NCBI GenBank assembly: GCA_958299035.1
Contig: CATQJL010000001.1
Location: 18,335,433 to 18,399,432, forward strand
Direction: 5' to 3'
Length of the DNA stretch: 64,000 bases
DNA from: Cylicocyclus nassatus
Taxonomy: Eukaryota > Nematoda > Chromadorea > Rhabditida > Strongylidae
The stretch's first letter is position 1, and every line of letters begins with the position of its first letter. A program made the position numbers and the translations under genes. Under the pieces are notes generated by a model. It saw only the letters and a list, made by a program, of their open reading frames with translations, made no database searches and was not told where the DNA came from. Below are positions 36,173 through 50,999 of the stretch, in pieces.

Positions 36173-36258
<86 letters not shown>
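36173..36258. repeat. (TA)n microsatellite
   Basis: Mirror of the tract at 31403-31491, with a slightly different length. Confidence 0.95.
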
Positions 36259-36262
<4 letters not shown>

Positions 36263-37140
36263 GTTGTCCCGAAAGTTTTGTCGGTTTTTTCAAACCACTG
36301 TAAAACCACCCACAATGAAGATCTGAGTGAGTTTGAGCATTCATTCGATGCAGCTTTTCCTTCTCTTTCTTATGAATGCACTTTCATACCATAATGTTAT
36401 ATGCTTTCTTTGGTAATTGCCGAAACTCTACACCTGTCAATTTTACCTGTTCAAAGTTGAGCTAATTTTTAAAAACTTCGTTACAAAGTTTCGAAAAAGA
36501 TCAAGTACGGGTTAAATAGTGCAACTCTCGGGCTACAAAATGGTATTCTTAGATCCTCCTAATTTGCTGATTTTGACTTTAAAAAATTATTTCTTCTGAG
36601 GTCTCGATTTTTGGCTAAGTCATGAAATGCGCAATTGCAGCAAAAGCATGAAAGCTTTTGAAGTTTTTGCGAATTCAAACGTGATTGTTATTAAACATCA
36701 TTTATGCAACATAACCAAGTTTGATTTGCTTCAAAAATCAGCTTTTTGGAATTTTCGGTAATTTTACGTGGTAAAACGTGTTCAAAAAGCCGCGGTTTTT
36801 CTCATATAATAATTATTACGGACTTGATAAACGTGGCCGACGTAATCTAAAATAGCCACAATGTAACCAAAGGTTTGTCCCACATAACGGTCACCAGCGC
36901 TCGTCAAAAATATCAGAATAAAAATTTTGAAAATTCAGGAAAGTTTTGGCGTTACTGCTGAGGTGCTCAAAAAGTCATGGCGATAGCATTGCAAAGACGG
37001 GCTAGATCAGGGAACAATTATAGCTATAAGAAAGAGGATAAAAATATGAATAGAATGATACCTAGGCCGTTCATGGATTGGTGTTCTGTGAGGTTTGGTG
37101 AGCGATGAAAAAAACCGACAAAACTTTCGGGACAACCTAA
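36259..37140. mobile_element. MITE A, mirrored copy 4
   Basis: Reverse complement of 30519-31402; also resembles copy 1 at 12159 in the same orientation. Confidence 0.9.
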
Positions 37141-37156
37141 TATATATATATATATA

Positions 37157-37496
37157 TTAGGTCATTCCGAAAGTAATTTCGCTTTTTTCAAACGGGCGCC
37201 ACATCTGATGGAACAAAGGTTTCTAAGAGATTTTGGAAGCATTTAAAACAGCATTTCATTCTCTTTCTAATGGTTATGAAATTGTTGCAAAACAATCAAT
37301 GAGCTTTCAGAAATAACCAAAATCTGCGACCTATGCTTTTTGAGATAGTCAAGTTTCACAATTTTTTAAAATTTTCATATCAATTCTCAGAAGAAGTTCA
37401 AGTGACGGTTCGATAGAGCAATCCTCATAGAATACAGAGCAACTTTTTTCTCTTTTTCATAGCTTGTCATACATTTTTAACAGAATTTTAACTGAT
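37157..37496. mobile_element. MITE E, truncated mirrored copy
   Basis: Matches the reverse complement of 30165-30502, then stops inside the element at ...TTTTAACTGAT, where the direct copy of MITE F begins. Confidence 0.85.
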
Positions 37497-38082
37497 AGAG
37501 AAAATTATGCTCTTTACTATGGTTTTTCTCCCGCGAATTAAAACTCAAAAGATCGAAAGTTATGAGCAAACAAAGAGAATTACTTTAGTTTTGCAATTTT
37601 TGAGCATGCCCAAAATAGCCCAAAAACGTCACAAAAAGGGCGGGAAAGCCAAGAACAGGGGTTTTGTGACCTTCTCTTTCTAACTAAGGGATTTTTATAC
37701 TAAGAAAGAACAGTTTTGATTTTTATGGAAACGTATAGCAGATTCCTAAAAAATCATTACTTTTCATAAGAACAGTCGTTCAACAAGGAGTTTGCCTAGC
37801 TAGAAAGACGAGAACATAAAACATATGTTTGTGTTTGTTTCGATATTTTTTGTAACGTTCTAAGATTTTTGGTGAACTTTTTTAAAATTACCAAAATTTG
37901 AGTAGTCTTCTTTTTGCATTTTTAACTCTGCGACTTGTGCTTGGTCCAACGAATTTAAGTTATATTTAGAAACTACACGATTTCTTTATTTTAGGAAAAA
38001 TTATCCCAGGCAAATCTAGGCAGACAGCAGAGAGTTACGATTTTTTAGAGAACAATGCGAACGAACTTTTGAAATGACCTAA
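37493..38082. mobile_element. MITE F, 5'-truncated third copy
   Basis: Direct, essentially identical copy of 31727-32316, beginning in mid-element at TGATAGAGAAAATTATGC and ending at the normal F terminus. Confidence 0.9.
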
Positions 38083-38088
38083 TATATA

Positions 38089-38480
38089 TTAGGTTGTCCC
38101 GAAAGTTCGTTCGCACCATTTTCAAAAAATCATAACTTCTTTCCCTCACAATGATTTTGCGCAAGTTAAATTCTTTTAGAAAGCGTAAAGCATGTAATTT
38201 CCAAGAATCCCCTGGAGACTTTCCAGCATGTTCAGATTGCAGAGATAAAAATGAAAGAACAAAAACATCCGAAATTCGGAATTTTTGAGCAAAAATTCTA
38301 AAAATTTAGAAACTGCACGATAAAATCCAAAAAAGCCATTATCCTAATTTCTCTTATATTTGATTACTAACTGAGTTAAGATTGTGTTGATCGAGCTCTT
38401 CTTTCAAAAGTTATGATTTTTTGAAAAAAATTCCGAAAAATCACTTTCTTAAGAATTCCTAAGAAATTGATTTTTTCGGC
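38089..38480. mobile_element. MITE G, third copy cut by the assembly gap
   Basis: Matches 32323-32714 in direct orientation, apart from one extra T in the TATATTTGATTAC word, then runs into N. Confidence 0.85.
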
Positions 38481-38980
38481 NNNNNNNNNNNNNNNNNNNN
38501 NNNNNNNNNNNNNNNNNNNNNNNNNNNNNNNNNNNNNNNNNNNNNNNNNNNNNNNNNNNNNNNNNNNNNNNNNNNNNNNNNNNNNNNNNNNNNNNNNNNN
38601 NNNNNNNNNNNNNNNNNNNNNNNNNNNNNNNNNNNNNNNNNNNNNNNNNNNNNNNNNNNNNNNNNNNNNNNNNNNNNNNNNNNNNNNNNNNNNNNNNNNN
38701 NNNNNNNNNNNNNNNNNNNNNNNNNNNNNNNNNNNNNNNNNNNNNNNNNNNNNNNNNNNNNNNNNNNNNNNNNNNNNNNNNNNNNNNNNNNNNNNNNNNN
38801 NNNNNNNNNNNNNNNNNNNNNNNNNNNNNNNNNNNNNNNNNNNNNNNNNNNNNNNNNNNNNNNNNNNNNNNNNNNNNNNNNNNNNNNNNNNNNNNNNNNN
38901 NNNNNNNNNNNNNNNNNNNNNNNNNNNNNNNNNNNNNNNNNNNNNNNNNNNNNNNNNNNNNNNNNNNNNNNNNNNNNNNN
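38481..38980. other. Assembly gap (500 N)
   Basis: Exactly 500 N, a conventional placeholder length; its true size is unknown. It falls inside a repeat copy, so local order should be treated with care. Confidence 0.99.
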
Positions 38981-39864
38981 AGAATATAAAGGCGTGTCGT
39001 TTACTGAACGCTTCTCGCAACCAAATATTCGAAAAAATGTTATGTAAGGTAAAAAGGTTGCTAAGAGATGTGCTTGGACTCAGATTAATCACTGCTAAAG
39101 GGAGATGATGTATTGACATAATTTCTATCAAGTTGGCGAATCAAGTTGGCGGATAATTCCTGTTAAATTTTTGTATTTTTTAAAAATCTTGGAAACTTCC
39201 AAAAATTCTTATGCTTGAGGATTGTTGACGGGGCGCAAAGGTCTACCTGCAGTGCTGTCAGATCCGCAGTCCGTGTGCAAAACACCCACTTTATCGGTGG
39301 GAGTACGTTTTATGGACATTTTTCTCAGCGGACTGACATTGTTCCAGGTGACTGGGAAGAGAACCGGGCGATGTGGTGGGCAGGGTATGGTCCGTAGTTT
39401 TAGCGAATGTAGGGGGTTGGTACAATCATGTCCGCACACGATCACATGAGCTACATGTTGCGCCATGTCAGCGCACATTCGCAATTTTAAAAATTTACGA
39501 AAACTATTTTCAATCTCTCCGTATCAAGTCTTACACGATGCACACAAAAAGAAAAATTCACGACTATTTTTGATTTTTTGATACATAATAGAAACGACTA
39601 CAGCCCAGGATAAGCCATTTTCTCAAAATTTGGCCGCTGGTTCGTCCACACAATATTTTTGCATCAGATATAGAGGGAGAGGCAAAACTGGTTGTAAGGA
39701 AATTTGGACATGGCAATATTGAGAGGAATGCTGGGAATGCGATCTGTCAATGCTGCCAAAAAGACGGATAAGCATGTGACCGTATATTTTCAGTCCTGCA
39801 TTGCGACTAGGTTCTCCTTTTCATCTCATTACGAATCAAAATGATTTTTTTGAGAAGGATACCA
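38981..39864. other. Anonymous sequence after the gap
   Basis: No gene recognised. A more GC-rich block (39225-39450) is open on the minus strand for 91 codons (39209-39484), but the frame has no domain I know and the block is open in other frames as well. Confidence 0.35.
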
Positions 39865-40296
39865 ACATAAGTTGGAGGTTGGGGACGAGTTACATATGTA
39901 TCAAAAGACGAGTCTTCAAAAGCTAATTCATAATCTGCTTTTCGTTTTTGCGGAACAACTTACCGAAAGAGGTTATGAGCGTTATGCATTTATCAAGCTT
40001 ATCAAGTTTGTCAAGCTCCAAGTGGCACAGAATTAGCGAAAAGCCCCACAAAAACACATGCGTTTTTCCACCAGCTTTGTAGCCAGCATGCTTGATACAA
40101 AATTTATTATCCTCTTTCAGATGTTCTTGTACAGCTCTTCGATAATTTTATGCCACTTGAACCTTGGCAAATCCCGGACATCCAAACGCTCATAACTTTT
40201 CTTGGAAAGTGTTCCGCAGAAACGCGGAAGATTTTGTTTCAGTGTTTGAAGGCGCGTCTGGTGATATACAACTCGTCTCCAGTCTCCAACTTATGT
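39865..40296. mobile_element. Diverged fold-back element, ~430 bp
   Basis: ACATAAGTTGGAGG(T)TGGGGACGAGTT on the left pairs with AACTCGTCTCCAGTCTCCAACTTATGT on the right. Inner segments also pair (TGCGGAACA with TGTTCCGCA; CTTGAACC/CCAAGTGGCA with TGCCACTTG). No internal frame and no clear target duplication. Confidence 0.65.
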
Positions 40297-40564
40297 GTGT
40301 TTACGCTTCCCTTGTTAGAGCACACGTAAACTTGACCACAGATTCCCACTCCGCCAGCAAAACTTTGGACTAACAAGGGAAGGATACTCGGTCGAAGTAG
40401 CCATTTGGAATGAGCTGTATATTAGGAAACCGTCCTCCGTAAGGCAAACTCAAAACTACTTTCGCTAGGTGCCGAGCGGTTTTGTGGGGGGAGTTACAAG
40501 GCCATTTTCATCCGGCGCAGCCAGCGCACCCAGTGATGAGCGAGGGTGCCTATAGCGCAGCAGT

Positions 40565-40632
40565 GTGACAGTGGCGCAGTGGCAACGCAGCGGACTACGA
40601 AGCAGATGGTCGAGGGTTCGAGTCTTGTTGCT
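40565..40632 (+). other. tRNA-like sequence with A and B boxes (left arm)
   Basis: TGGCGCAGTGGC (40572-40583) fits an A box and GGTTCGAGTC (40615-40624) fits a B box, 31 bp apart, with a loop CTACGAA resembling an Arg(ACG) anticodon loop. The acceptor and anticodon stems do not pair well, so this is a tRNA-derived remnant, as in SINEs, rather than a functional tRNA. Confidence 0.5.
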
Positions 40633-41276
40633 GCTGTTTTGTTTTGCAGTTCTGTAAAAAGTCTATTGGGTGACAGCAGACGAGAAATACTATTTCTAGG
40701 CAGTCGAAACAAGCTAGTTATTGCAAAAAAGCCACTATTTCTGCAATAAGCTATAATCTTCTAAAATATGTAAATCTGTGGAGGTTATGATGTCACAACA
40801 AGGGATTCAAGTGATATATTAACATATATGGAATACAACCACAAAATGTTCAAAATAGAAGAGCTTCTCGCAGCGCGCACATCGGATAAAATAAAACGAT
40901 GACAATCAGCAGCTTCACAATTACCTATCAAAGTCGGTGAAAAACCGTACTGAATAGGAGACTCGAATTCGCCGGTTGTCAATGTATCCGGCTGCATCCA
41001 TAGATATGAAAGCAAATTTTTGAATGGCGGCGAGCAAAATTGTGTGTAAATCAGCGATAAGATCTTAAGGATGGAATCCCTATGATGCAAGGTAAAGTTC
41101 AGATCAAGAACCAATAAATGGGATGTGAATCGATTGCAATTTTGCAAGTACGCGCGTTGCGAGAAGCTCTTCTGCTTTGAGCATTTGGTGGTTGTATTTC
41201 ATACATGCTAATATATCATTTGAACCCCTTGTTGTGACATCATAACCTCCACAGATTTACATATTTTAGAAGATTA

Positions 41277-42223
41277 CTAGCTGGCTTACCCGGCTCCGCC
41301 GTATCCGGACCAAACTTGGCACACATACACTTCGGGCCCCGGCGGGTGTCACAGTCCACTTTTCGTTATCGATCGATGTCGATTTTACCGATTTTTATCG
41401 ATTTTTTTGCAGAGTTCACCTACAGGGCTAGGAGTTGGCACAGGGGGGAAGTGAGCATGGGGATTCCGAATACAATATTAGTTTTCAGAATTATCGATTA
41501 CTTTTATTGATTTTATCGATTTTTTGTAAATTTTGACATGCGAGGCTGGGATTTTGCACAGGGGGTAATCGAGCATGCTGATTACGAACACAATATTAGT
41601 TTTCAGGATCGTCCATTACTTTTATCGATTGCATCGATTTTTTTGTAAAGTTTGACCTGCGGGGCTGGGAGTTTGCACAGGGGGTAATCGAGCATGCTGA
41701 TCACCCCCCTTGGGGATGATCAGCATGCTCGATTACACCCCTGTGCCAAATTCCAGCCCCCTAACTCAAATTTTCAAAAAAATCGATAAAATCGATAAAA
41801 GTAATCGATAATCCCGAAAACCAATATTGTATTCGGAATCCCCATGCTCGATTACCCCCCTGTGCGAACTCCCAGCCCCGTAGCTCAAACTTTGCAAAAA
41901 AATCGATAAAATCGATAAAAGTAATCGATAATCCCGAAAACCAATATTGTATTCGGAATCCCCATGCTCGATTACCCCCCTGTGCCAACTCCCAGCCCCG
42001 TAGGTGAACTCAGCAAAAAAATCGATAAAAAACGATAAAATCGATATCGATCGATGACGAAAAGTAGCCTATGACACCCGCCGGGGCCCGAAGTGTATGT
42101 GTGCCAAGTTTGGTCCGGATCGGTTCAGAAATGAAATTTTCTATTCGGAACATACGTACACACATACATACATACATACAGACAGACATACATACAAACA
42201 GACATTCAGCTTTATATATAAGA
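41277..42223 (-). mobile_element. Helitron-1, palindromic copy, minus strand
   Basis: Read on the minus strand it begins TCTTATATATAAAGCTGAATG (42223 leftward) and ends in the GC-rich GGCGGAGCCGGGTAAGCCAG plus CTAG (41277-41280), inserted between A and T. Internally the 5' half is repeated in reverse just inside the 3' end (CGGGCCCCGGCGGGTGT at both sides), so the element is mostly an inverted repeat with GATCAGCATGCTCGATTAC near the centre. TGTCTG/CATACA tracts near the 5' end are family-typical. Confidence 0.85.
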
Positions 42224-42344
42224 TAGCTTATTGCAGAAATAGTGGTTTTTTTGCAATAACTAGCTTGTTTCGACTGCCTAGAAATAGTATTTCTCGTCTG
42301 CTGTCACCCAATAGACTTTTTACAGAACTGCAAAACAAAACAGC

Positions 42345-42413
42345 AGCAACAGGACTCGAACCCTCAACCATCTGCTTCCTAGTCCGCTGCGTTGCCACTG
42401 CGCCACTGCCACA
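42345..42413 (-). other. tRNA-like sequence with A and B boxes (right arm)
   Basis: Mirror copy of 40565-40632; B box complement GACTCGAACC at 42354-42363. Differs by a few substitutions and repeats the same tRNA-like layout on the minus strand. Confidence 0.5.
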
Positions 42414-42605
42414 CTGCTGCGTCATTCTAGCAGCCTCGCTCATCACTGGGAGCGCTGGCTGCGCCGGAGGAAAATGGCCTTGCAACTCCCCCCACAAAAC
42501 CGCTCGGCACCTAGCGAAAGTAGTTTTGAGTTTGCCTTACGGAGGACGGTCTCCTAATATACAGCTCATTCCAAATGGCCACTTCGACCGAGTATCCTTC
42601 CCTTG

Positions 42606-43017
42606 TAAGAAGATTTCTTGTGACTCATGGGAAGCCCACAGTATTATCTACACAGCTGTGCAACCCTCCTTTATTCCAACAGTCGTTTGTGTAAATGCAC
42701 AATTTCAGCAGATAAATGCAGAAGGAGTAACACGAAGACAACTGCACGACATAGAAAGAAAGATCTCGTATCGGCGACAGGGCCCGGCATAAATCTGCTT
42801 CTAGGCTTTTTGAAGTCCCCTTCACTTTCGCTAAAATTTACGAAGTCCCCTTTGACCCCAAACCATATATGTAGAACCCTTGAAAAACGAAACGCCGACT
42901 ACAAAAGCCACAATTTTTTGCGTCTTTTCGGCCACTTAATCAAACCTCCTTTGCTTTTCGCCTTAAAACGAAGTCCAGCTTTTTCCCATACGATTTGTCC
43001 CGGACCCTTATCGGCGA
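42606..43017. other. Anonymous sequence between two mobile elements
   Basis: Frames on both strands overlap; none recognised. Confidence 0.35.
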
Positions 43018-46312
<3,295 letters not shown>

Positions 46313-46529
46313 ACAGTCGAGTAGATTTTCCGCTTAATATAGTGTGCGTGCACAGTTTATGAAATGCGGTAAAATTTGCGCGTGAATAGGTAGCCGCGCC
46401 AGTACTGCCGGCGTTTTGCGCGCGCGATTGGCCGGCGTCACATTCGAAGCTAATTCCTCACGCGCAAATTTTACCGCATTTCACATTCTGTGCAAGCACA
46501 CTATATTAAGCGGAAAATCTACTCAACTG
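46313..46529. mobile_element. MITE K copy 1, intact
   Basis: 217 bp. CAGTCGAGTAGATTTTCCGC on the left pairs with GCGGAAAATCTACTCAACTG on the right; inverted repeat about 100 bp. TA follows on the right; the left flank is CA. Serves as the reference for the split copy at 47311. Confidence 0.8.
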
Positions 46530-47310
46530 TACCTCCTTCTTTATCCTCGCCATTGTCCCGCGGGGGCAGGGTCGGCTGTTTTGCAGAATCAATACCAATA
46601 AATTTTATTGCAGTCATTCTTGACCTAGTTATAACTTGATTATACATAGAGGAAATTCGGATACTGAAAGAGTTGATAAATCATAGTCAAATTTTAAAAT
46701 AGATAAGATCATGTGACTGCCAAATCCTCGCCCATTTCTGGTCAACCCTCGCTAGTTTCAAGATTTTATACTCTTATTGCACGAGTAAAAGATACGGAGT
46801 AGCATGGATATTCTACTTAATTTGTCCGCAACTCTCACTATCACGACTATCTAAAACTTTTCTAAGATCTGGTTTATCAGCAGTTTCAGTCATCACAATC
46901 GGCACTTGAAAGATCAAATGTAAAATACATGAGATCTATGAATAAATCAGAGATTGTAGCTTTTTTTCGACGCTTGTTCTCATTTTGCATGTAGCTATTT
47001 TCTTGTGCAAACACATGCGAACAAGCCCGGAAAAGGCGACATTTTTCTTTTCTTTCTATCTCGTGGGCGAGAAATAGGCATATGATGAGCGACCTTTGCT
47101 TCCCAAAGCTCATCCCAATAGAGTGGGACGATACTTGCGATTGTCGCTGCATTTCATCGCTAAAGTAATTATCAGGATTATCAGGCTACGGGTCAGGAGC
47201 CATATCGCGCGCGGCGGACGCTAGCTGCGCTCAAATGTTGTGTCTCAAAGAACTCTCCGATGCTAAAGTGGCATGGCTCCAGGATAGGGGGGTGGGACTG
47301 GCGGCAGATA
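46530..47310. other. Anonymous sequence
   Basis: No feature recognised; a minus frame of 88 codons (46886-47152) lacks any domain. Confidence 0.35.
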
Positions 47311-48259
47311 CAGTCGAGTAGATTCCGCTTAATATAGTGTGCTTGCACAGAAGGTAAAATGCTGCGAAATTTGCACGTGAACTAATAGCCACGCCAATAC
47401 TGCCGGCATTTTGAGCTCGCAATTGGCCGGCGACACATTAAACTATTTTTCCACGCGCAGATTTTACCTCATTTCACCTTCTGTGCAAGCACACTATATC
47501 CTTCTATATAAAGCTGAATGTCTGTTTGTCTGTATGTCTGTCTGTCTGTCTGTGTGTTCGTATGTTCCGAATAGAAAATTCCATTTCTGAACCGATCCGG
47601 ACCAAACTTGGCACACATACACTTCGGGCCCCGAAGGGTGTCATAGGCTACTTTTCGTCATCGATCGATATCGATTTTATCGATTTTTTGCAAAATTTGA
47701 GCTACACGGCTGGGAGTTGGCACAGGGGGGTAATCGAGCATGCTGATCCTTACTATAATATACATTCGATCCTTTCAAGCGCGACGGCAGAGTTTTCTGC
47801 GTCCCTCCTATCCTTAACCCCAGCGTGACGGAGGGTCGTTGCTGAAGGAATCGAAAAAGGAATGCGAAAATATAACGGCGCTCAGTGATGGCGAGAGGAG
47901 AGGCCAGTAGCCATTCTCAGACACTCGCGGTTGACTCGCGCAGGGCAAAACGAGGTGTAGCTATTGAATGCGTGGGCGACTCGCGAAATCGGTGTCGCGG
48001 CAAAATCAGGACACCTGATTTTGTGTCGCGGCAAAAGTGCGCGGCAAAATCGGGGCGAAATCAGGACACCTGCGCGAGACACCAAAATGTCGCGATCGTT
48101 CAGAGCACGCGGTCTACGCCCTTAGTGAAAGCTTTTTGCGTTCTCTAAGCGCTCTCTCATGCCTTCCTTTTGACTTACCTTGAGTCCTTTGTCACGCTGG
48201 GTCCCGTTTCTCACGCTTGTTTCTTTTCTGCTGATAAAACCCAGTCTTACGTCATAAAA

Positions 48260-48265
48260 TTTATT
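48260..48265 (-). terminator. Polyadenylation signal AATAAA
   Basis: On the minus strand, 140 bp beyond the TGA stop at 48405-48407 of the gene inside element T. Confidence 0.6.
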
Positions 48266-48404
48266 AACAAATACCGCATGATCTTCTCGAGTAGAGTTTA
48301 CAATGACATGGAAATGATATGCACAGTCAGCAGCAATTACAGGATTGAAAACACCACAAAAACGACACATTACGAAAAAACTACGACTAAGAATGAGAAC
48401 AGCA

Positions 48405-49842
48405 TCAGTCTTCGACTACTTCAACTTCGTCTTCGACGGTTTCAGTCTTCTGGATCACTTCGTCTTCTTTAGTAACAGTGCTGCCTTCGACCATGACACG
48501 CTTTTTCTGAAAATGAAAAATTATTGTTACCAGGATCGTATAAAACAAATGAATCACCTTTGATGGAAGGAGCATGGCCCTATCAGGGTCAAAATGATAC
48601 CTTCGAAGGTCTTCCCTGCAAAATTATAGTTCAGAAGTATCGCTTTCTGTATGAGAAAACTCACAAAGCTCTCCCTATTGCTATCCTCGTTTTACCGCTC
48701 CAGATTACTCTTTTCTCTGAGAGGACGTGGAATAATCTTTCGCCAGCGTCGTCATTTTCGGCCAAGTCCAACCACCACCTAAATTCTAGTGGACATGAAG
48801 GTCTTTCGAGAACATACATACTTATTTGGATTCCGTTTGTGCTCATCTGGCGTCCTCAAAAGCTGGTAGCGGTGTAGGCCAAGAGCGTCAAGGATGAAAC
48901 CTAAATCAGTTATTGAAAGTAATGTACTCAAATACACATTGACCCACTTATTAAGAAATCGACTAATCCTTCCGGGAGGTCCTTAAGATGGTCAAATTTT
49001 CCCATCTTTCCGCTCTGTCTACAGGCGTACTGTTGAATTTTCGTAGGTGGTTCGCACGCCTAAACGGTGATTACAAGACAACCTTATCATCTTCATCTAT
49101 TTGTCGCTTACATTTAGAAAGAAGTGTCGCATAAAGTCGAGCACCAAAAGGAAATGATCATGGTCATGCGCGCGTTTTGGTCTCTGCCATTTTTCCATGA
49201 CTTCAACCATATTGAACTCCTGAAACTAATGTTTTTTCCTCGTTGACTGAGAATAGTGTCTAAAGACCTTGAAGGGTGGTGAACTGTCACGATGCCAGAC
49301 ACTCGATATATTTTTTCTTTCTAGTGTGTAACCCTCTGGCAACGATATATAAAATGCAATGAAAAGTTAGCCATATAGATGAGCGCCTCGTTCTGCTCAA
49401 CACGAGGTGATGCCGAGCGTTTAGCGGGAAATCTTCAGCGTCCAGTGTAAGATCATGGGCAAGAGTAAGCAGGAAGTCAACTAGTAGTGTGCAATCTGAA
49501 AGACTGAGACTGTGCAGAAATTCTAGAATTTCGATCTTCCGTTACGACAAGGCTCACCTCCTTAGATATCTTCAACAAACACACAGGAATGAAATCGAAC
49601 TCTAAGAAGGCTATGACGTCTCGCCATATGTTCAGCTTCTCTTCAAAAAAATCGAAATAACCGAAATAACAAGTCCATGTGAGTACCCACTAAGTACAGC
49701 TGCTCGCAAGATCTCGAAAAAGTTCTCCAAATTTCCTTCGGCTAGCTCTTCGTTATTCACACCATTGAAACACGTAGCAAGGTGGTTGAAGTGTCGATTC
49801 CACAAAATCCTGCCTGGCTTCCTAAACATCTCAAAAGTCGAG
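48405..49842 (-). CDS. Spliced gene of unknown function inside element T (3' part)
   Basis: Nine minus-strand exons join in frame: 49842-49691, 49640 to about 49558, 49495-49404, 49333-49268, 49219-49112, 49059-48948, 48900-48822, 48615-48558 and 48506-48405 (TGA). Most have clear sites (ttttcag, ttttgcag, gtttag acceptors; gtaagc, gtatgt, gtgatt donors), introns of about 45-210 bp, and matching phases. About 280 residues: hydrophobic helical start (FFEILRAAV, WRDVIAFLEFDFIP), middle with KWQRPKRAHDHDHFLLVLDF, then FILDALGLHRYQLL, and a very acidic tail ending EDEVEVVED. No known domain recognised; it does not look like a transposase. The first exon begins mid-codon, so a 5' part is missing or unrecognised. 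The exon 2/3 boundary is uncertain. It could be a captured host gene or cargo. Translation across nine exons without a stop argues for recent capture or constraint. Confidence 0.7.
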
Positions 49843-50999
49843 CTGAAAAAGGAAAAGCAAAAGATAGTGTGAGAGGTCATAGCGGAACTGGTAGGAATAA
49901 CGAAGGGTCAAACAACGAAACCGTGGCAAGAAAATCTCCCGATAATCAGATAAAAAGTTGGAAGCACATGGTAAGATAACATTTGATTGACTTTCTACAC
50001 ACAAGTAATCTCAAAAATATCGAGTTAGAAAGTGTTGGGATCCACTGTTTCAAGCAAAAAGATTGAAAAACAATGGAAAGCAAAGTGCTGAAGCACCCTC
50101 CCCCCCCCCCGCAATAACAATTGAAAGAGTAATTCAAATCGAAAGGAAGAGAAGCAAGAAAAGCTAGGAAGAATTGACCTATACGTGCGTTATTTCGAAA
50201 TCTTCGCCCGTCGCGGCAAAATCGCACTAAAATCGGGGCGAAACTAAAACGATGACTCGCGCCGGTCCACCGGATTTTGCTGCGAACGCCCATTTTGTGG
50301 GCGGATCCCCTGCGCGAGTCAACCGCGAGTGTCTGAGATTATGCCGGCGAGAGATTCGCTCGCACTATGGGTCCCGCTGCGGAGCGGAAATTTTTCAACA
50401 TTGAGCTGAGCGGCTAGCATTTGGCACAGGGGTGTATGTGTGAAGGCTGATCACAAAAACATTTCATTTCAGAATTACCGATAACCTATATGCGGTATAT
50501 AGGTAGTCATTATTCTGGGCGAGAGATTGTTGTTGTGTTTCTGTCACAGCGGCTGTCGCCGATGGGGTACGAAGAAAGTTGTTGATCGTTTGAGTCATTC
50601 TGTACTGTCGTGCGCATATGCAAGCAGTATTTTATTACTTAATGGAGCTCACGGCTTTTATTTGACTCTTCATGTGACATTTCTTCACAAAAAGTTAACT
50701 TTCTGCGGAGTAGAGCCTTCCGCACAAGTATCAGCAAAATACCCACTAACGCTGCCTTACAGTACAACTAAAAATTTGACTTCCCCAGCGAAAGATGAGC
50801 ATTCAATAAATTTTGGTCCGGATGGGCGGCAAAAATCGACGTTCTCTGAAGTGGAGCCTCATTTTGAAAGTTTCATTCTCTTTTCCGCTCAAATCCCATA
50901 ACCACGAAAAACTCATCTTGGGATATTGCTGACAATCTAATTTTGTTTTTCTAGCTACAAACTAAGCATTCAAGGAAATTTTTCGAAAGTGCTAAAGTT

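Larger units (their letters stand above)
40373..42605. mobile_element. Long fold-back element split by a Helitron
   Basis: ACAAGGGAAGGATACTCGGT at the left end is matched by its reverse complement at the right end. The inverted repeat runs about 380 bp (to 40753) and continues another 90 bp (40754-40845). The right arm is broken at 41276/42224 by a minus-strand Helitron-1. Removing that insertion joins GAAGATTA to TAGCTTATTGC, which is the exact complement of the left arm. Each arm carries a tRNA-like promoter pair. No transposase. Confidence 0.8.
47916..50337. mobile_element. TIR element T (2.4 kb) carrying a multi-exon gene
   Basis: Ends are ~30-bp inverted repeats starting CTCAGACACTCGCGG. 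The 3-bp duplication ATT stands on both sides (47913-47915, 50338-50340). Copy 1 of Helitron-2 has the uninterrupted site GCCATTATGCCGG (17231-17243), which is the empty target. Subterminal regions repeat GTCGCGGCAAAA and CGGGGCGAAA several times, as transposase-binding regions often do. A 3-bp duplication occurs in several superfamilies (PIF/Harbinger, CACTA and others), so I do not assign one. The interior holds the minus-strand gene at 48405-49842. Confidence 0.8.

Noticed and set aside
38376..39131. 251- and 213-codon frames across the gap
   Set aside because: They exist only because N was read as open; the real flanks are MITE G and anonymous DNA.
39209..39484. Conserved-looking minus-strand frame or small RNA gene
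   Set aside because: GC-rich block open in several frames; I could not match it to any protein or RNA family.
40565..40632. Functional tRNA gene
   Set aside because: A and B boxes fit, but acceptor and anticodon stems do not pair, and it lies within an inverted repeat of a mobile element.
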